NCBI RefSeq assembly: GCF_900142185.1
Contig: NZ_FQZZ01000001.1
Location: 806,001-870,000 of the forward strand
Source: Lutimaribacter pacificus
Lineage (GTDB): Bacteria; Pseudomonadota; Alphaproteobacteria; Rhodobacterales; Rhodobacteraceae
DNA length: 64,000 nt
Direction of reading: 5' to 3'
Below the pieces are notes generated by a model. That model did no database searches and was not told the DNA's origin. It worked only from the letters and a program-made list of their open reading frames with translations. The position numbers were made by a program, and so were the translations under genes. This document shows, piece after piece, positions 8,356-17,799 of the stretch (its first letter is position 1; every line of letters starts with the position of its first letter).

Positions 8356-9911
8356 CGCCGGCCCCCGATTACGACACGCTTCGTGCAGGGTTTCGCTGGG
8401 ATCTGCCCGGCGGGCTGAACATGGCGCACCAGGTTTGCGACGGCTGGGCGGTGCGCGACCCCGGCCGCATCGCCCTGATCGACGTGACCGACGGCGTGCG
8501 CCGCGAGCTGAGCTATGGCGAGCTGTGGCACCTGTCGCGGCGTGTCGAGAACGCGCTGATCGAGCGCGGGGTGCTGCGCGGCGACCGCGTGGGCGTGTTG
8601 CTGAGCCAGTCGTTCCTGTGTGCCGCCACCCATATCGCGGCCTGGCGGATCGGCGCGATCTCGGTGCCGCTGTTCAAGCTGTTTCGCCACGACGCCCTGG
8701 TCACCCGGCTGCAGGACAGCGGCGCGGGCGTCGTCGTCACCGATGACGAGGGCGCGGGGATGGTGGCGGGGATGGGGCTGGCGGTGCTGCGCCAGGCCGA
8801 CCTGCCGGACAGCGCGCAGGCCAGCGGCGGCGTCGACACCGCGCCCGACGATCCGGCGGTCCTGATCTATACCAGCGGCACGACCGGTTCGCCCAAGGGG
8901 GCGCTGCACGGCCACCGGGTGCTGACGGGGCACCTGCCGGGCGTCGAGATGAGCCACGATTTCCTGGGCCAGCCGGGCGATTGCCTGTGGACCCCGGCCG
9001 ACTGGGCCTGGATCGGCGGGCTGTTCGACGTGCTGATGCCGGGGCTGGCGCTGGGCGTGCCGGTGGTGGCGGCGCGGATGGACAAGTTCACCCCGCGCGG
9101 CGCGGCGCGGATCGTCGAACAGGGCGGGGTGCGCAACGTGTTCTTCCCGCCCACCGCGCTGCGAATGCTCAAAGCCGCCGATCAGGCGGTGCCGGGGCTG
9201 CGCTCGGTCGCGTCGGGGGGCGAGCCGCTGGGCGCCGAGATGCTGGACTGGGGGCGGCGGGCCTTTGGCCTGACGATCAACGAATTCTACGGCCAGACCG
9301 AGTGCAACATGGTCGCCACCTCCTGCGGCGCGCTGTTCGATCCGCGGCCCGGTGCGATCGGGCGCGTAGTGCCGGGGCACGATGTCGCGGTGATCGACGC
9401 GGCGGGCAGCGTGACCGATGGCGAGGGCGATATCGCCGTGCGCGCGGGCAGCCCCGCGATGCTGCTGGAATACTGGCGCAAGCCGGACGAGACGCGCGAC
9501 AAGTTTCGCGGGCAATGGATGGTGACCGGCGATCGCGGCGTGATCGAGGACGGGTTCATCCGCTTCGTCGGGCGCGAGGATGACGTGATCACCAGTTCCG
9601 GTTACCGCATCGGCCCGGCCGAGATCGAGGATTGCCTGCTGACCCATCCGGCGGTGGCCACCGTGGGCGTGGTCGGCAAGCCCGACCCGATGCGCACCGA
9701 GATCGTCAAGGCCTATGTCGTGCTGAAGGACGGCCAAGACGCCGGAGAGGCGATGGCGGCAGAGCTTCAGGCATGGGTCAAGGAGCGTCTCGCAAGCTAT
9801 TCCTATCCAAGGGAAATCGGCTTTCTCGACGCGCTGCCGATGACCGTGACGGGCAAGGTAATCCGCAAGGAGCTGAAGGCCCGTGCCACTGCCGAGGCGG
9901 CAGCGCCATGA
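8349..9911 (+). CDS. AMP-forming acyl-CoA synthetase of the liu cluster
   Basis: This 520-residue ANL-family enzyme activates a carboxylic acid to its CoA ester through an acyl-adenylate. The ATP-binding loop is [11 protein letters not shown], the adenylate motif is [10 protein letters not shown], the hinge region is [12 protein letters not shown], and the C-terminal lysine motif is [10 protein letters not shown]. It resembles medium-chain or acetoacetate-type synthetases. Synthetases in this position in liu clusters are thought to act on acetoacetate, isovalerate or related short acids; the substrate here is inferred from context only. The ATG at 8349 overlaps the preceding small gene and is preceded by GGAGAG. 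Confidence 0.88.
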   Translation: MLTPAPDYDTLRAGFRWDLPGGLNMAHQVCDGWAVRDPGRIALIDVTDGVRRELSYGELWHLSRRVENALIERGVLRGDRVGVLLSQSFLCAATHIAAWRIGAISVPLFKLFRHDALVTRLQDSGAGVVVTDDEGAGMVAGMGLAVLRQADLPDSAQASGGVDTAPDDPAVLIYTSGTTGSPKGALHGHRVLTGHLPGVEMSHDFLGQPGDCLWTPADWAWIGGLFDVLMPGLALGVPVVAARMDKFTPRGAARIVEQGGVRNVFFPPTALRMLKAADQAVPGLRSVASGGEPLGAEMLDWGRRAFGLTINEFYGQTECNMVATSCGALFDPRPGAIGRVVPGHDVAVIDAAGSVTDGEGDIAVRAGSPAMLLEYWRKPDETRDKFRGQWMVTGDRGVIEDGFIRFVGREDDVITSSGYRIGPAEIEDCLLTHPAVATVGVVGKPDPMRTEIVKAYVVLKDGQDAGEAMAAELQAWVKERLASYSYPREIGFLDALPMTVTGKVIRKELKARATAEAAAP

Positions 9912-9969
9912 CCGGGCGCGGGGCCGGGCCGATCGCGCGTCCATTTTTCTTTCACCGGGTGGAGACCTC

Positions 9970-11574
9970 ATGAAACTGCAATCCCAAGCCATCCCGTCCT
10001 CGGACCAGTTCCAGACCAACCGCGCCGGCCATCTGGAGGCGCTGCGCGTGGTCGAGGAAGCCGCCGCGCTGGCCGCGGCGGGCGGCGGCGCGAAATCGCG
10101 CGACCGCCATGTCAGCCGGGGCAAGATGCTGCCGCGCGAACGGGTGGCGAACCTGCTCGACCCCGGCGCGCCCTTCCTTGAGATCGGCGCGACCGCCGCG
10201 CATGGCATGTATGACGGCGCCGCGCCCTGCGCCGGCGTGATCGCGGGGATCGGCCGGGTGTCGGGGCATGAGTGCATGATCGTGTGCAACGACGCCACGG
10301 TGAAGGGCGGCACCTATTACCCGATGACCGTCAAGAAACACCTGCGCGCGCAGGAGATCGCCGAGCAGAACCATCTGCCCTGCATCTACCTGGTCGACTC
10401 GGGCGGTGCGAACCTGCCGCAGCAGGACGAGGTGTTCCCCGACCGCGACCATTTCGGGCGCATCTTCTTCAACCAGGCCAACATGAGCGCCAAAGGCATC
10501 CCGCAGATCGCGGTGGTGATGGGCTCGTGCACAGCGGGCGGCGCCTATGTGCCGGCGATGTCGGACGTGACCATCATCGTCAAGGAGCAGGGCACGATCT
10601 TCCTGGCCGGGCCACCGCTGGTCAAGGCCGCGACGGGCGAGGTGGTGACGGCCGAGGACCTGGGCGGCGGCGACGTGCACACGCGCCTGTCGGGCGTGGC
10701 CGATTACCTGGCCGAGGATGACGGGCACGCGCTGGCGCTGGCGCGGCGCGCGGTCAGCCACCTGAACCGCACGAAACCGGCGGGCGTCCAGTGGCAATCG
10801 CCCGAGGAGCCCGCCTATGACCCCGACGAGATCCTGGGCGTGGTGCCGGCCGACCTGCGCACCCCCTACGACATCCGCGAGGTGATCGCGCGGGTGGTCG
10901 ACGGCTCGCGGTTCGACGAGTTCAAGCCGCGCTTCGGCGAAACGCTGGTCTGCGGGTTTGCCCATGTGAAGGGTTGCCCGGTGGGGATCGTGGCGAATAA
11001 CGGCGTGCTGTTCTCGGAATCCGCGGTGAAGGGCGCGCATTTCGTCGAACTGTGCAGTCAGCGCCGTATCCCGCTGGTTTTCCTGCAGAATATCACCGGC
11101 TTCATGGTCGGGCGGAAATACGAGAACGAAGGCATCGCGCGCCACGGCGCCAAGATGGTGACGGCGGTGGCCACCACGCAGGTGCCCAAGATCACCATGC
11201 TGGTGGGCGGCTCGTTCGGGGCGGGCAATTACGGCATGGCGGGGCGGGCCTATTCCCCTCGTTTCCTGTGGACGTGGCCGAACAGCCGTATCAGCGTGAT
11301 GGGCGGCGAACAGGCGGCGGGCGTGCTGGCCACGGTGAAACGCGACGGGATCGAACGCGCGGGCGGCAGCTGGTCGGCCGAGGAAGAGGCCGAGTTCAAG
11401 CGCCCCACCATCGAGATGTTCGAGGAGCAGAGCCACCCGCTCTATGCCAGCGCGCGGCTTTGGGACGACGGCGTCGTCGACCCGCGCAAGACGCGCGACG
11501 TGCTGGCGCTGTCGCTGTCGGCCACGCTGTGCGCGCCGATCGCCGAGACGAAATTCGGCGTGTTCCGTATGTGA
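9970..11574 (+). CDS. mccB: 3-methylcrotonyl-CoA carboxylase beta (carboxyltransferase) subunit
   Basis: This 534-residue subunit transfers carboxyl from carboxybiotin to 3-methylcrotonyl-CoA, giving 3-methylglutaconyl-CoA. Both halves of the crotonase-fold carboxyltransferase are present. The N half has [15 protein letters not shown] and the C half has [20 protein letters not shown] then [11 protein letters not shown], as in MCC beta rather than propionyl-CoA carboxylase beta. I chose the ATG at 9970 because GGAGACC precedes it; an upstream in-frame extension overlaps the synthetase gene and has no homology-like sequence. It is followed by an inserted ASCH gene and then the biotin-carrying alpha subunit. 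Confidence 0.95.
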   Translation: MKLQSQAIPSSDQFQTNRAGHLEALRVVEEAAALAAAGGGAKSRDRHVSRGKMLPRERVANLLDPGAPFLEIGATAAHGMYDGAAPCAGVIAGIGRVSGHECMIVCNDATVKGGTYYPMTVKKHLRAQEIAEQNHLPCIYLVDSGGANLPQQDEVFPDRDHFGRIFFNQANMSAKGIPQIAVVMGSCTAGGAYVPAMSDVTIIVKEQGTIFLAGPPLVKAATGEVVTAEDLGGGDVHTRLSGVADYLAEDDGHALALARRAVSHLNRTKPAGVQWQSPEEPAYDPDEILGVVPADLRTPYDIREVIARVVDGSRFDEFKPRFGETLVCGFAHVKGCPVGIVANNGVLFSESAVKGAHFVELCSQRRIPLVFLQNITGFMVGRKYENEGIARHGAKMVTAVATTQVPKITMLVGGSFGAGNYGMAGRAYSPRFLWTWPNSRISVMGGEQAAGVLATVKRDGIERAGGSWSAEEEAEFKRPTIEMFEEQSHPLYASARLWDDGVVDPRKTRDVLALSLSATLCAPIAETKFGVFRM

Positions 11575-11646
11575 CCGGGCGATGACGGGGCGATACGCAT
11601 ATCAGGCCAGCCCATGCCCGGTGTGGCGAGGGCGGCGGGGGCGGGA

Positions 11647-11680
11647 CGCCTCCGGCGGGAGTATTTGCGGAACGATGAAG
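11647..11680 (+). repeat. dispersed intergenic repeat, copy 2
   Basis: A short stem CGCC-TCC-GGCG (11647-11657) is followed by GGAGTATTTGCGGAACGATG and AAG, running to 11680. The tail aligns with copy 1 at 6743-6764 with about four mismatches and one length difference. It lies between mccB and the ASCH gene, so it is inside the presumed liu transcript. Confidence 0.45.
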
Positions 11681-11691
11681 GGTGGGGGCCG

Positions 11692-12111
11692 ATGACCGAC
11701 CCGTTGGCGGCTGTCCTGGCGCGGTATCCCGGTGCGGTGTCCTTTCGCTATGGCGACAGCGCCGCGCTGAACGCCGAGATACTGGCGCTGGTGCGCGCGG
11801 GGACAAAGACAATGACGTGCGACGCCCTGGCCGCGTTCGAAGCGCGCGGCGAGGCGTTGCCGGAAACGGGGCGCATCGATATCGCGCTCGACTGGGAGGG
11901 CGCACCGGCGCTGGCGGTCGAAACGGTGAAGGTCGAGCGCATCCGCTTCGACCGGATGGACGAAGGACGCATCCCGCCGCAGGGTGAGTTTCGCGATCTG
12001 GCGCACTGGCGCGCGGGGTACGAGGCGTATCTGACCCGCGCGGGCCATTTCGCGCCCGATGCTATGATGGTGGTCGAGACATTTCGCGTGGTCGAGGATT
12101 TCGGGAAATGA
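11692..12111 (+). CDS. ASCH domain protein
   Basis: This 139-residue protein matches the small ASCH family, beta-barrel proteins related to PUA domains and thought to bind RNA or modified nucleosides. The visible family features are the GTKTMTCDAL stretch near residue 35, typical of ASCH (G-x-K-T), followed by DWEGAPALAVETVKVERIRFDRM and a hydrophobic C-terminal strand with FRVVEDF. I chose the ATG at 11692, just after the repeat element. It sits between mccB and mccA, two genes whose products form one enzyme, so it looks like an insertion into the operon. Function is unknown; some ASCH proteins are nucleoside amidohydrolases. Confidence 0.75.
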   Translation: MTDPLAAVLARYPGAVSFRYGDSAALNAEILALVRAGTKTMTCDALAAFEARGEALPETGRIDIALDWEGAPALAVETVKVERIRFDRMDEGRIPPQGEFRDLAHWRAGYEAYLTRAGHFAPDAMMVVETFRVVEDFGK

Positions 12112-12141
12112 GAATGAAGACGTATGACGATGGAGAGACGG

Positions 12142-14094
12142 ATGTTTGACACGATCCTGATTGCCAACCGGGGCGAGATCGCCTGCCGGGTGGCGCAGAC
12201 GGCGCGGGCGATGGGGGTGCGCGTGGTGGCCGTCTATTCCGATGCGGATGCGGCGGCGGCCCATGTGGCGGCGGCGGATGTGGCGGTGCATATCGGCGGC
12301 TCGGCCCCGGCCGACAGCTACCTGCGCGGCGATGCGATCATCGCGGCGGCGCAGGCCACCGGCGCGCAGGCGATCCATCCCGGTTACGGGTTCCTGTCGG
12401 AAAACCCCGATTTCGTCGACGCGGTCGTGGCGGCGGGGCTGACCTTCATCGGCCCGTCGGCCGAGGCGATCCGCAAGATGGGCCTCAAGGACGCGGCCAA
12501 GGCGCTGATGGAAGAGGCGGGCGTGCCGGTCGTGCCGGGCTATCACGGGTCGAACCAGGACCCCGAACACCTGTCGGGCGCGGCGGATACCATCGGCTAT
12601 CCGGTGCTGATCAAGGCGGTCGCGGGCGGTGGCGGCAAGGGGATGCGGCTGGTCGAGCGGCCGCAGGATTTCATCGAGGCGCTGGAAAGCGCGCAGGGCG
12701 AGGCGCGCACCGCCTTCGGCAACCCCGACGTGCTGATCGAGAAATACATCCAGAAACCGCGCCATATCGAGGTGCAGGTCTTTGGCGACGGCAGCCGCGC
12801 GGTGCATTTGTTCGAGCGCGACTGTTCGCTCCAGCGGCGCCACCAGAAGGTGATCGAGGAGGCGCCCGCGCCCGGCATGACGGACGGGATGCGCGCCGCG
12901 ATGGGGCAGGCCGCCGTGCGCGCGGCCGAGGCGATCGGCTATGCCGGGGCCGGCACGGTGGAATTCATCGTCGACGGCAGCCGCGGCCTGCGCACCGACG
13001 GGTTCTGGTTCATGGAGATGAACACCCGCCTGCAGGTGGAGCACCCGGTGACCGAGGCGATCACCGGCATCGACCTTGTGGAATGGCAGTTGCGCGTCGC
13101 CGCGGGCGAGCCGCTGCCCGCGCGGCAGGAGGACCTGGCGATAGACGGCCATGCCTTTGAGGCGCGGCTTTACGCCGAGGACGTGCCCAAGGGGTTCCTG
13201 CCCGCGACCGGCACGCTGGCGCATCTGGAATTTCCGCAAGGCGCGCGGTCGGACAGCGGGGTGCGCAGGGGCGATACGATCAGCCCGTTCTACGACCCGA
13301 TGATCGCCAAGATCATCACCCACGGGCCCACCCGCGACGTGGCGCTGTCGCGGATGCGGGCGGCGCTGGCGGATACGCAGGTGGCGGGCACGGTGACGAA
13401 TCTCGGCTTCCTGTCGGCGCTCTGCGCGCACAAGGGCTTTGCCGCGGGCGAGGTCGATACCGGGCTGATCGCGCGCGACCTGGATGCGCTGGTGCAGGTG
13501 CCGGCGCCCGGCCCGGCCGATTGGGCGCAGGCGGCGCTGGTGGCGCTGGGGCTTGACGGCGATCTGCCGGACGATGCCGGGTTCAGCCTGTGGGCGCCGA
13601 TGCTGCGCAGCGTCACCCTGCGGTTCGGCGAGGACGAGCAGGCGGTGCGCGTCGCGCTGCGCGACGCGGACAGCGCCCTTGTGACAGTGGGCGATACCGA
13701 ACTGGCCGCGCGGCGCGGCGTCGGCGGCTGGGTCTTTGACGGGGTGTCGGCGGCGCCCGCGGTGCGCAACGGCGATCTGGTGACGCTGTTCCGCGATGCG
13801 GGGCTTGGCTTTCACGTGATCGACCCGCTGGACCGCGCGGCAGCGGCAGGGGCGGGCGGCAACCTGATCGAGGCGCCGATGCCGGGGCTGGTCAAGGCGG
13901 TCTTTGCCAGGGCCGGGCAGGCGGTCAGCGCGGGCGACCGGTTGGCGGTGCTGGAGGCGATGAAGATGGAACATTCGCTGCTGGCGGCGCGCGACGGTAT
14001 CGTGGCCGAACTGCTGGTCGAGGCGGGTGCGCAGGTCGAGGCGGGTGCGGCGCTGATCCGGCTGGAGGACGAGGAGGAGGACGCGGCGGCGTGA
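12142..14094 (+). CDS. mccA: 3-methylcrotonyl-CoA carboxylase alpha (biotin) subunit
   Basis: This 650-residue subunit carries biotin carboxylase and biotin carrier functions. It begins with the biotin carboxylase N-domain ([16 protein letters not shown]), then the ATP-grasp domain with the glycine loop VAGGGGKGMRLV and the [14 protein letters not shown] signature, and ends with a biotinyl domain whose EAMKMEHS motif carries biotin on K608. The middle region differs from acetyl-CoA carboxylase AccC, encoded separately at 52996-54345. I chose the ATG at 12142 because GGAGAG (12132-12137) precedes it. Its stop overlaps the GTG of the next gene. Confidence 0.95.
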   Translation: MFDTILIANRGEIACRVAQTARAMGVRVVAVYSDADAAAAHVAAADVAVHIGGSAPADSYLRGDAIIAAAQATGAQAIHPGYGFLSENPDFVDAVVAAGLTFIGPSAEAIRKMGLKDAAKALMEEAGVPVVPGYHGSNQDPEHLSGAADTIGYPVLIKAVAGGGGKGMRLVERPQDFIEALESAQGEARTAFGNPDVLIEKYIQKPRHIEVQVFGDGSRAVHLFERDCSLQRRHQKVIEEAPAPGMTDGMRAAMGQAAVRAAEAIGYAGAGTVEFIVDGSRGLRTDGFWFMEMNTRLQVEHPVTEAITGIDLVEWQLRVAAGEPLPARQEDLAIDGHAFEARLYAEDVPKGFLPATGTLAHLEFPQGARSDSGVRRGDTISPFYDPMIAKIITHGPTRDVALSRMRAALADTQVAGTVTNLGFLSALCAHKGFAAGEVDTGLIARDLDALVQVPAPGPADWAQAALVALGLDGDLPDDAGFSLWAPMLRSVTLRFGEDEQAVRVALRDADSALVTVGDTELAARRGVGGWVFDGVSAAPAVRNGDLVTLFRDAGLGFHVIDPLDRAAAAGAGGNLIEAPMPGLVKAVFARAGQAVSAGDRLAVLEAMKMEHSLLAARDGIVAELLVEAGAQVEAGAALIRLEDEEEDAAA

Positions 14095-14753
14095 CGGAGG
14101 CGGGCGATCTGACCCTGATCGGATTTCACGACAGCGTCTATACCTGGGCGGTGCGCTGGGCGCTGGCCGAGACGGGTCTGCCTGCACGCAGCGAAGAGGT
14201 GGACCCGTTCACCCCCGATGGGGCCGCGGCCCTGCGCGGGGTGCATCCTTTCGGGCTGGTGCCGGTGTTGCGGCATGGCGATTTCACCCTTTATGAAACG
14301 CCGGCGATCCTGCGCTATCTCGACCGGCTGCAGGCCGGGGCCGACCTGACGCCGGCCGCTCCGCGCGCCGGGGCGCGGATGGCGCAGGTGATGTCTGTGG
14401 TGACCACGCAGGTTTACTGGCCGCTGGTCCGGCAGGTGTTCTCCAACGGGTATTACCTGCCGCGCGCGGGGCAGGACGCGGACCGGGCGGCGCTGGAGGC
14501 GGGGCTGTCGCGCGCGCCGCTGGTGCTGGACGCGCTGGAGCAGGTCGCGGGCGAGGGGCTGGTGCTGACCGGGCAGGGCCTGACGCTGGCCGACCTGATG
14601 CTGGCGCCGATGCTGGCCTATTTCAACGCGGTGCCCGATGCCGCGCGGCTGACGGGGCAGCGCACGGCGCTGAGCGCATGGCTTGACCGGATCGCCGCCC
14701 GCCCCGGTTTCATCGCCACGATGCCGCCCTGCCTGGCGGAGGGGGGCGCATGA
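14091..14753 (+). CDS. glutathione S-transferase family protein (first of a pair)
   Basis: This 220-residue protein has the GST layout: a thioredoxin-like N-domain with the conserved cis-Pro region GLVPVLRHGDFTLYETPAILRYLD, which binds glutathione, followed by an all-helical C-domain with TLADLMLAPMLAYFN. The start is GTG at 14091, overlapping the mccA stop, so translation is likely coupled. Its neighbour is a second GST-like gene with only distant similarity. No substrate can be deduced. Members may remove reactive unsaturated acyl compounds, but that is inference from the catabolic context. Confidence 0.85.
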   Translation: MTEAGDLTLIGFHDSVYTWAVRWALAETGLPARSEEVDPFTPDGAAALRGVHPFGLVPVLRHGDFTLYETPAILRYLDRLQAGADLTPAAPRAGARMAQVMSVVTTQVYWPLVRQVFSNGYYLPRAGQDADRAALEAGLSRAPLVLDALEQVAGEGLVLTGQGLTLADLMLAPMLAYFNAVPDAARLTGQRTALSAWLDRIAARPGFIATMPPCLAEGGA

Positions 14754-15400
14754 TCACGCTGCACCATGTGCCGCAAAGCCGCTCGATGCGGGTGCTGTGG
14801 CTGCTGGGCGAGCTTGAGGTTGAGTTCGCCGTCGCCCCGCATGCGCCGGACCGGTCCCTGCGCGATCCGGCCTTCCTGTCGCTGTCGCCGGCGGGCCGCG
14901 TGCCCGCGCTGGAGATCGAGGGCGAGCGGATGTTCGGGGCCACGGCGATCATCGAATACCTGTGCGAGAAATTCCCCGAACGCGGGCTTGGCCGCGCGCC
15001 GCGCGATCCCGACCGGATGACCTGGCTGGTCTGGCTGCATTTCGCCGATACGGTGACGGGCTGCGTGGACATCCTGCGGCGGGCTTATGCGGTGGGCCAG
15101 ACGCAGATGATGCGGGACGAACTGGCACGGCTGGCCCTGTGCTATGACGCGATCGAGGGGCGGCTGTCGACCCCGGTGGAAAACCGCGACTACCTGCTGA
15201 CCAGCGGCTTTTCCGCCTGCGATATCGCGGTGGGGCAGGCCGTCTACATGGCGCGGCATTTCCTTGCGACGGATGACCGCCCCGAGCTGACCGCCTGGTA
15301 CGCCCGCATCACCGGGCGCGACAGTTTCGCGGCAGCACTGCCCGCGCCGGATGCGGTACGGATGTTTTCACAGGAATTCTACGAGGTGCCCAATGGCTGA
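14750..15400 (+). CDS. glutathione S-transferase family protein (second of a pair)
   Basis: This 216-residue GST-like protein starts MITLHHVPQSRSMRVLWLLGE, where the Ser-Arg-Ser region near residue 10-12 is the usual glutathione-activating site of this bacterial class. The thioredoxin-like domain continues through AGRVPALEIEGERMFGATAIIEYL, and the helical domain carries FSACDIAVGQ, the N-capping-box Asp motif of GSTs. The ATG at 14750 overlaps the previous stop and its own 3' end overlaps hmgL by eight bases, so the gene sits tightly within the operon. The role is unknown, as for its partner. Confidence 0.87.
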   Translation: MITLHHVPQSRSMRVLWLLGELEVEFAVAPHAPDRSLRDPAFLSLSPAGRVPALEIEGERMFGATAIIEYLCEKFPERGLGRAPRDPDRMTWLVWLHFADTVTGCVDILRRAYAVGQTQMMRDELARLALCYDAIEGRLSTPVENRDYLLTSGFSACDIAVGQAVYMARHFLATDDRPELTAWYARITGRDSFAAALPAPDAVRMFSQEFYEVPNG

Positions 15401-16247
15401 CTATGTCGAAATTTTCGAAGTGGGCCCGCGCGACGGGTTGCAGAACGAAAAGCGCCAGATCCCGACCGCCGACAAGATCGCGCTGGTCGATTGCCTGAGC
15501 GCGGCCGGGTTCCGGCGGATCGAGGTGGCAAGCTTCGTCAGCCCGAAATGGGTGCCGCAGATGGCCGACAGCGCCGAGGTGCTGGCCGGGATCGCGCGGG
15601 CGGACGGCGTTTCCTACGCGGCGCTGACGCCCAACATGCAGGGGCTGGAGCGCGCCATCGCCGCGCGTGCCGACGAGGTGGCGATATTCGGCGCGGCCTC
15701 GGAAGGGTTCTCCAAGGCCAATATCAACGCCACGATCGAGGAAAGCCTTGCGCGCTTCGCCCCCGTGGCCGAGGCGGCGAAGGCGGCGGGGCTGCCGGTG
15801 CGGGGCTATATCTCCTGCGTGACGGACTGCCCCTTCGACGGGCCGACGCCGCCGGAAAAGGTGGCCGAGGTGGCCGCAAGGCTGGATGCGATGGGCTGCT
15901 ACGAGATCAGCCTGGGCGACACGATCGGGCAGGGCAGGCCGGAAACCATCGCCGCGATGCTGGACGCGGTGCTGGAGGTGGTGCCGGCCAGCCGCCTGGC
16001 CGGACATTACCATGACACGAGCGGCCGGGCGCTGGCCAATATCGAGGTGTCGCTGGACAAGGGCCTGCGCGTTTTCGACGCCGCCGTGGGGGGCTTGGGC
16101 GGTTGCCCCTATGCGCCGGGGGCCGAGGGCAACGTGGCCACCGAGGCGGTGCATGACCGGCTGGTGGCGCTTGGCTTCGACACCGGGCTGGACCGCGAGG
16201 TGCTGTCGCGCGGGGCGGATATGGCGCGGGCGATGCGCGGCGCGTAA
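15393..16247 (+). CDS. hmgL: hydroxymethylglutaryl-CoA lyase
   Basis: This 284-residue TIM-barrel enzyme cleaves HMG-CoA to acetyl-CoA and acetoacetate, the last step of leucine breakdown. The N-terminal EVGPRDGLQNEKRQIPT is the family signature with the metal-binding Asp, the HxH metal site is GHYHDTSGRALANI, and the catalytic Cys lies in GGLGGCPYAPGAEGN (C238). The ATG at 15393 overlaps the end of the preceding GST gene. Length and motifs are normal for a bacterial HMG-CoA lyase. Together with ivd, mccAB and liuC it completes the pathway. Confidence 0.95.
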   Translation: MADYVEIFEVGPRDGLQNEKRQIPTADKIALVDCLSAAGFRRIEVASFVSPKWVPQMADSAEVLAGIARADGVSYAALTPNMQGLERAIAARADEVAIFGAASEGFSKANINATIEESLARFAPVAEAAKAAGLPVRGYISCVTDCPFDGPTPPEKVAEVAARLDAMGCYEISLGDTIGQGRPETIAAMLDAVLEVVPASRLAGHYHDTSGRALANIEVSLDKGLRVFDAAVGGLGGCPYAPGAEGNVATEAVHDRLVALGFDTGLDREVLSRGADMARAMRGA

Positions 16248-16275
16248 GCCGCAGGGATGAAACGGAGGGATTTCG

Positions 16276-17058
16276 GTGGAACAGCTTATCACGATCGAGC
16301 GCGACACGCGCGGGGTGGCGCATCTGTGGATGGATCGCGCGGACAAGCATAACGCGCTGTCGGGCGGGATGATCGCCCAGATGACGGCGGCGGCGGCGGA
16401 GCTGGCCGCCGACGACAGCGTGCGCGTGGTGGTGCTGGCAGCGCGCGGGCGGACGTTTTGCGCCGGTGGCGACCTGGCCTGGATGCAGGCGCAGATGGCC
16501 GCCACGCCCGGGGAACGCGGCGAGGAGGCGGGCAAGCTGGCCTGGATGCTGCAGGCGCTGAACACGCTGCCCAAGCCGCTGATCGGGCGGGTGCAGGGCA
16601 ATGCCTTCGGCGGCGGGCTGGGCATGGCCAGCGTCTGCGATGTCTGCATCGGCACGCCGGATGTGCAGATGGCGCTGACCGAAACGCGGCTGGGCCTGAT
16701 CCCGGCCACCATCGGCCCCTATGTCTGCGCCCGGATGGGCGAGGCCAAGGCGCGGCGCGTGTTCATGTCGGGCCGCCGCTTCGTCGCCGAAGAGGCGGTG
16801 GAACTGGGCCTGCTGGCCCGGGTCGTGCAGCCCGAGGATCTGGACGCGGCCATCGAGGCCGAGGTCGTGCCCTACCTGTCCTGCGCGCCGGGTGCTGTGG
16901 CGCGGGCCAAGGCGCTGCTGCGCCGCCTGGGCCCGGTGATCGACGAGGACACCATCCGCCACACCGTCGGCGAACTGGTCGCCTGCTGGGAAGGCGACGA
17001 GGCGCCCGAGGGGATCGGCGCGTTTTTCGACAAGCGCAAACCCGGCTGGATGGCCTGA
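16276..17058 (+). CDS. liuC: enoyl-CoA hydratase family protein, likely methylglutaconyl-CoA hydratase
   Basis: This 260-residue crotonase-fold enzyme probably hydrates 3-methylglutaconyl-CoA to HMG-CoA, the one step not otherwise covered by the cluster. The oxyanion-hole loops are FCAGGDLAWMQ and VQGNAFGGGLGMASVCD, and the second acidic position is in LTETRLGLIPATIGPY. The start is GTG at 16276, supported by GGAGGG at 16264-16269. Crotonases are hard to separate by motif, so the specific reaction is inferred from position after hmgL and from the absence of another candidate. It is the last gene of the liu cluster. Confidence 0.88.
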   Translation: MEQLITIERDTRGVAHLWMDRADKHNALSGGMIAQMTAAAAELAADDSVRVVVLAARGRTFCAGGDLAWMQAQMAATPGERGEEAGKLAWMLQALNTLPKPLIGRVQGNAFGGGLGMASVCDVCIGTPDVQMALTETRLGLIPATIGPYVCARMGEAKARRVFMSGRRFVAEEAVELGLLARVVQPEDLDAAIEAEVVPYLSCAPGAVARAKALLRRLGPVIDEDTIRHTVGELVACWEGDEAPEGIGAFFDKRKPGWMA

Positions 17059-17141
17059 GCCGGGGCCGGGGTACGCCGCGCGGGCGAGTCGGATTCCGGG
17101 GCTTTGCCGCAGCGCGTGCCGCGCGCGCCGATGCGACAGAA

Positions 17142-17164
17142 CCGCCCGGCCTGCTGCCGGGCGG
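17142..17164 (+). terminator. strong hairpin downstream of liuC
   Basis: A perfect 9-base stem CCGCCCGGC and GCCGGGCGG flanks a 5-base loop, 84 bases after liuC. No T-run follows, so it may act as a weak or factor-dependent terminator, or protect the 3' end. Confidence 0.4.
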
Positions 17165-17342
17165 GCCGGGGGCGGGGACGGCCCGCGACTCGCGCGGTGC
17201 TGCACTGCCGAAAAAATACGCGCAATCCGTGGGAAAAATCCCTGCCGGGATGGGTCCGGCGGCGCGGATACGGCCGGTGTGCGGCTGTATACAAAGGCAA
17301 ATCCGCAATAGTTTCAGATTTTTGAATGTGATCCCCTCTCGG

Positions 17343-17371
17343 TTGACCCTGCCATGGGGCAGGAGTAAACC
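17343..17371 (+). promoter_or_regulatory. candidate promoter of the nuo operon
   Basis: TTGACC (17343-17348) is followed by a 17-base spacer and TAAACC (17366-17371). The predicted transcript would have a leader of roughly 55 bases before the nuoA GTG. The -35 box is good and the -10 box is weak, as is common in this group. Confidence 0.5.
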
Positions 17372-17433
17372 CGCGCCTGAGACACTGTCGCCAGCAGGAC
17401 GCACGCCATCGCGTGTCTGAAAGGAGCCGTTCC

Positions 17434-17799
17434 GTGGAAGAGATGCTGCGGGAATACCTTCCCATCCTCATTTTCCTTGGGCTTGCCATCGTTATCGGTC
17501 TTGTCCTGATCCTTGCCGCCATCGTTCTGGCGGTACGCAACCCCGATCCCGAAAAGGTCAGCGCCTACGAATGCGGGTTCAACGCGTTCGACGATGCGCG
17601 GATGAAATTCGACGTGCGGTTCTACCTCGTGTCGATCCTGTTCATCATCTTCGACCTGGAGATTGCGATGCTGTTTCCCTGGGCGGTGGCGTTCAAGGAT
17701 GTCAGCATGGTCGGCTTCTGGTCGATGATGGTGTTCCTGGGCGTGCTGACCATCGGCTTTGCCTACGAGTGGAAGAAGGGGGCGCTGGAATGGGAGTGA
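17434..17799 (+). CDS. nuoA: NADH-quinone oxidoreductase subunit A
   Basis: NuoA is a small membrane subunit of complex I at the junction with the peripheral arm. The 121 residues show three hydrophobic helices and the conserved loop [20 protein letters not shown], whose Cys region changes exposure during catalysis, then [23 protein letters not shown] chose the GTG at 17434 because AAGGAG lies seven bases upstream; an in-frame GTG at 17413 lies before that site. It is the first gene of the operon and overlaps the nuoB start by ten bases. Confidence 0.96.
   Translation: MEEMLREYLPILIFLGLAIVIGLVLILAAIVLAVRNPDPEKVSAYECGFNAFDDARMKFDVRFYLVSILFIIFDLEIAMLFPWAVAFKDVSMVGFWSMMVFLGVLTIGFAYEWKKGALEWE

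Larger units (their letters stand above)
17059..17433 (+). other. intergenic region between the liu and nuo operons
   Basis: This 375-base stretch shows no convincing gene. The first half is very GC-rich and holds the hairpin at 17142-17164. From about 17205 it becomes AT-richer, with several A/T runs, the 8-base palindrome TGTATACA (17286-17293) and a TTCA...TGAA inverted pair around 17311-17325. The candidate nuo promoter follows at 17343-17371 and the ribosome site AAGGAG at 17421-17426. I take the AT-rich part as the control region of the nuo operon. Confidence 0.6.

Noticed and set aside
11602-14187. Minus-strand frame of 861 codons opposite the ASCH and mccA genes.
   Set aside because: Antisense shadow of mccA; no coherent domain and no ribosome site.
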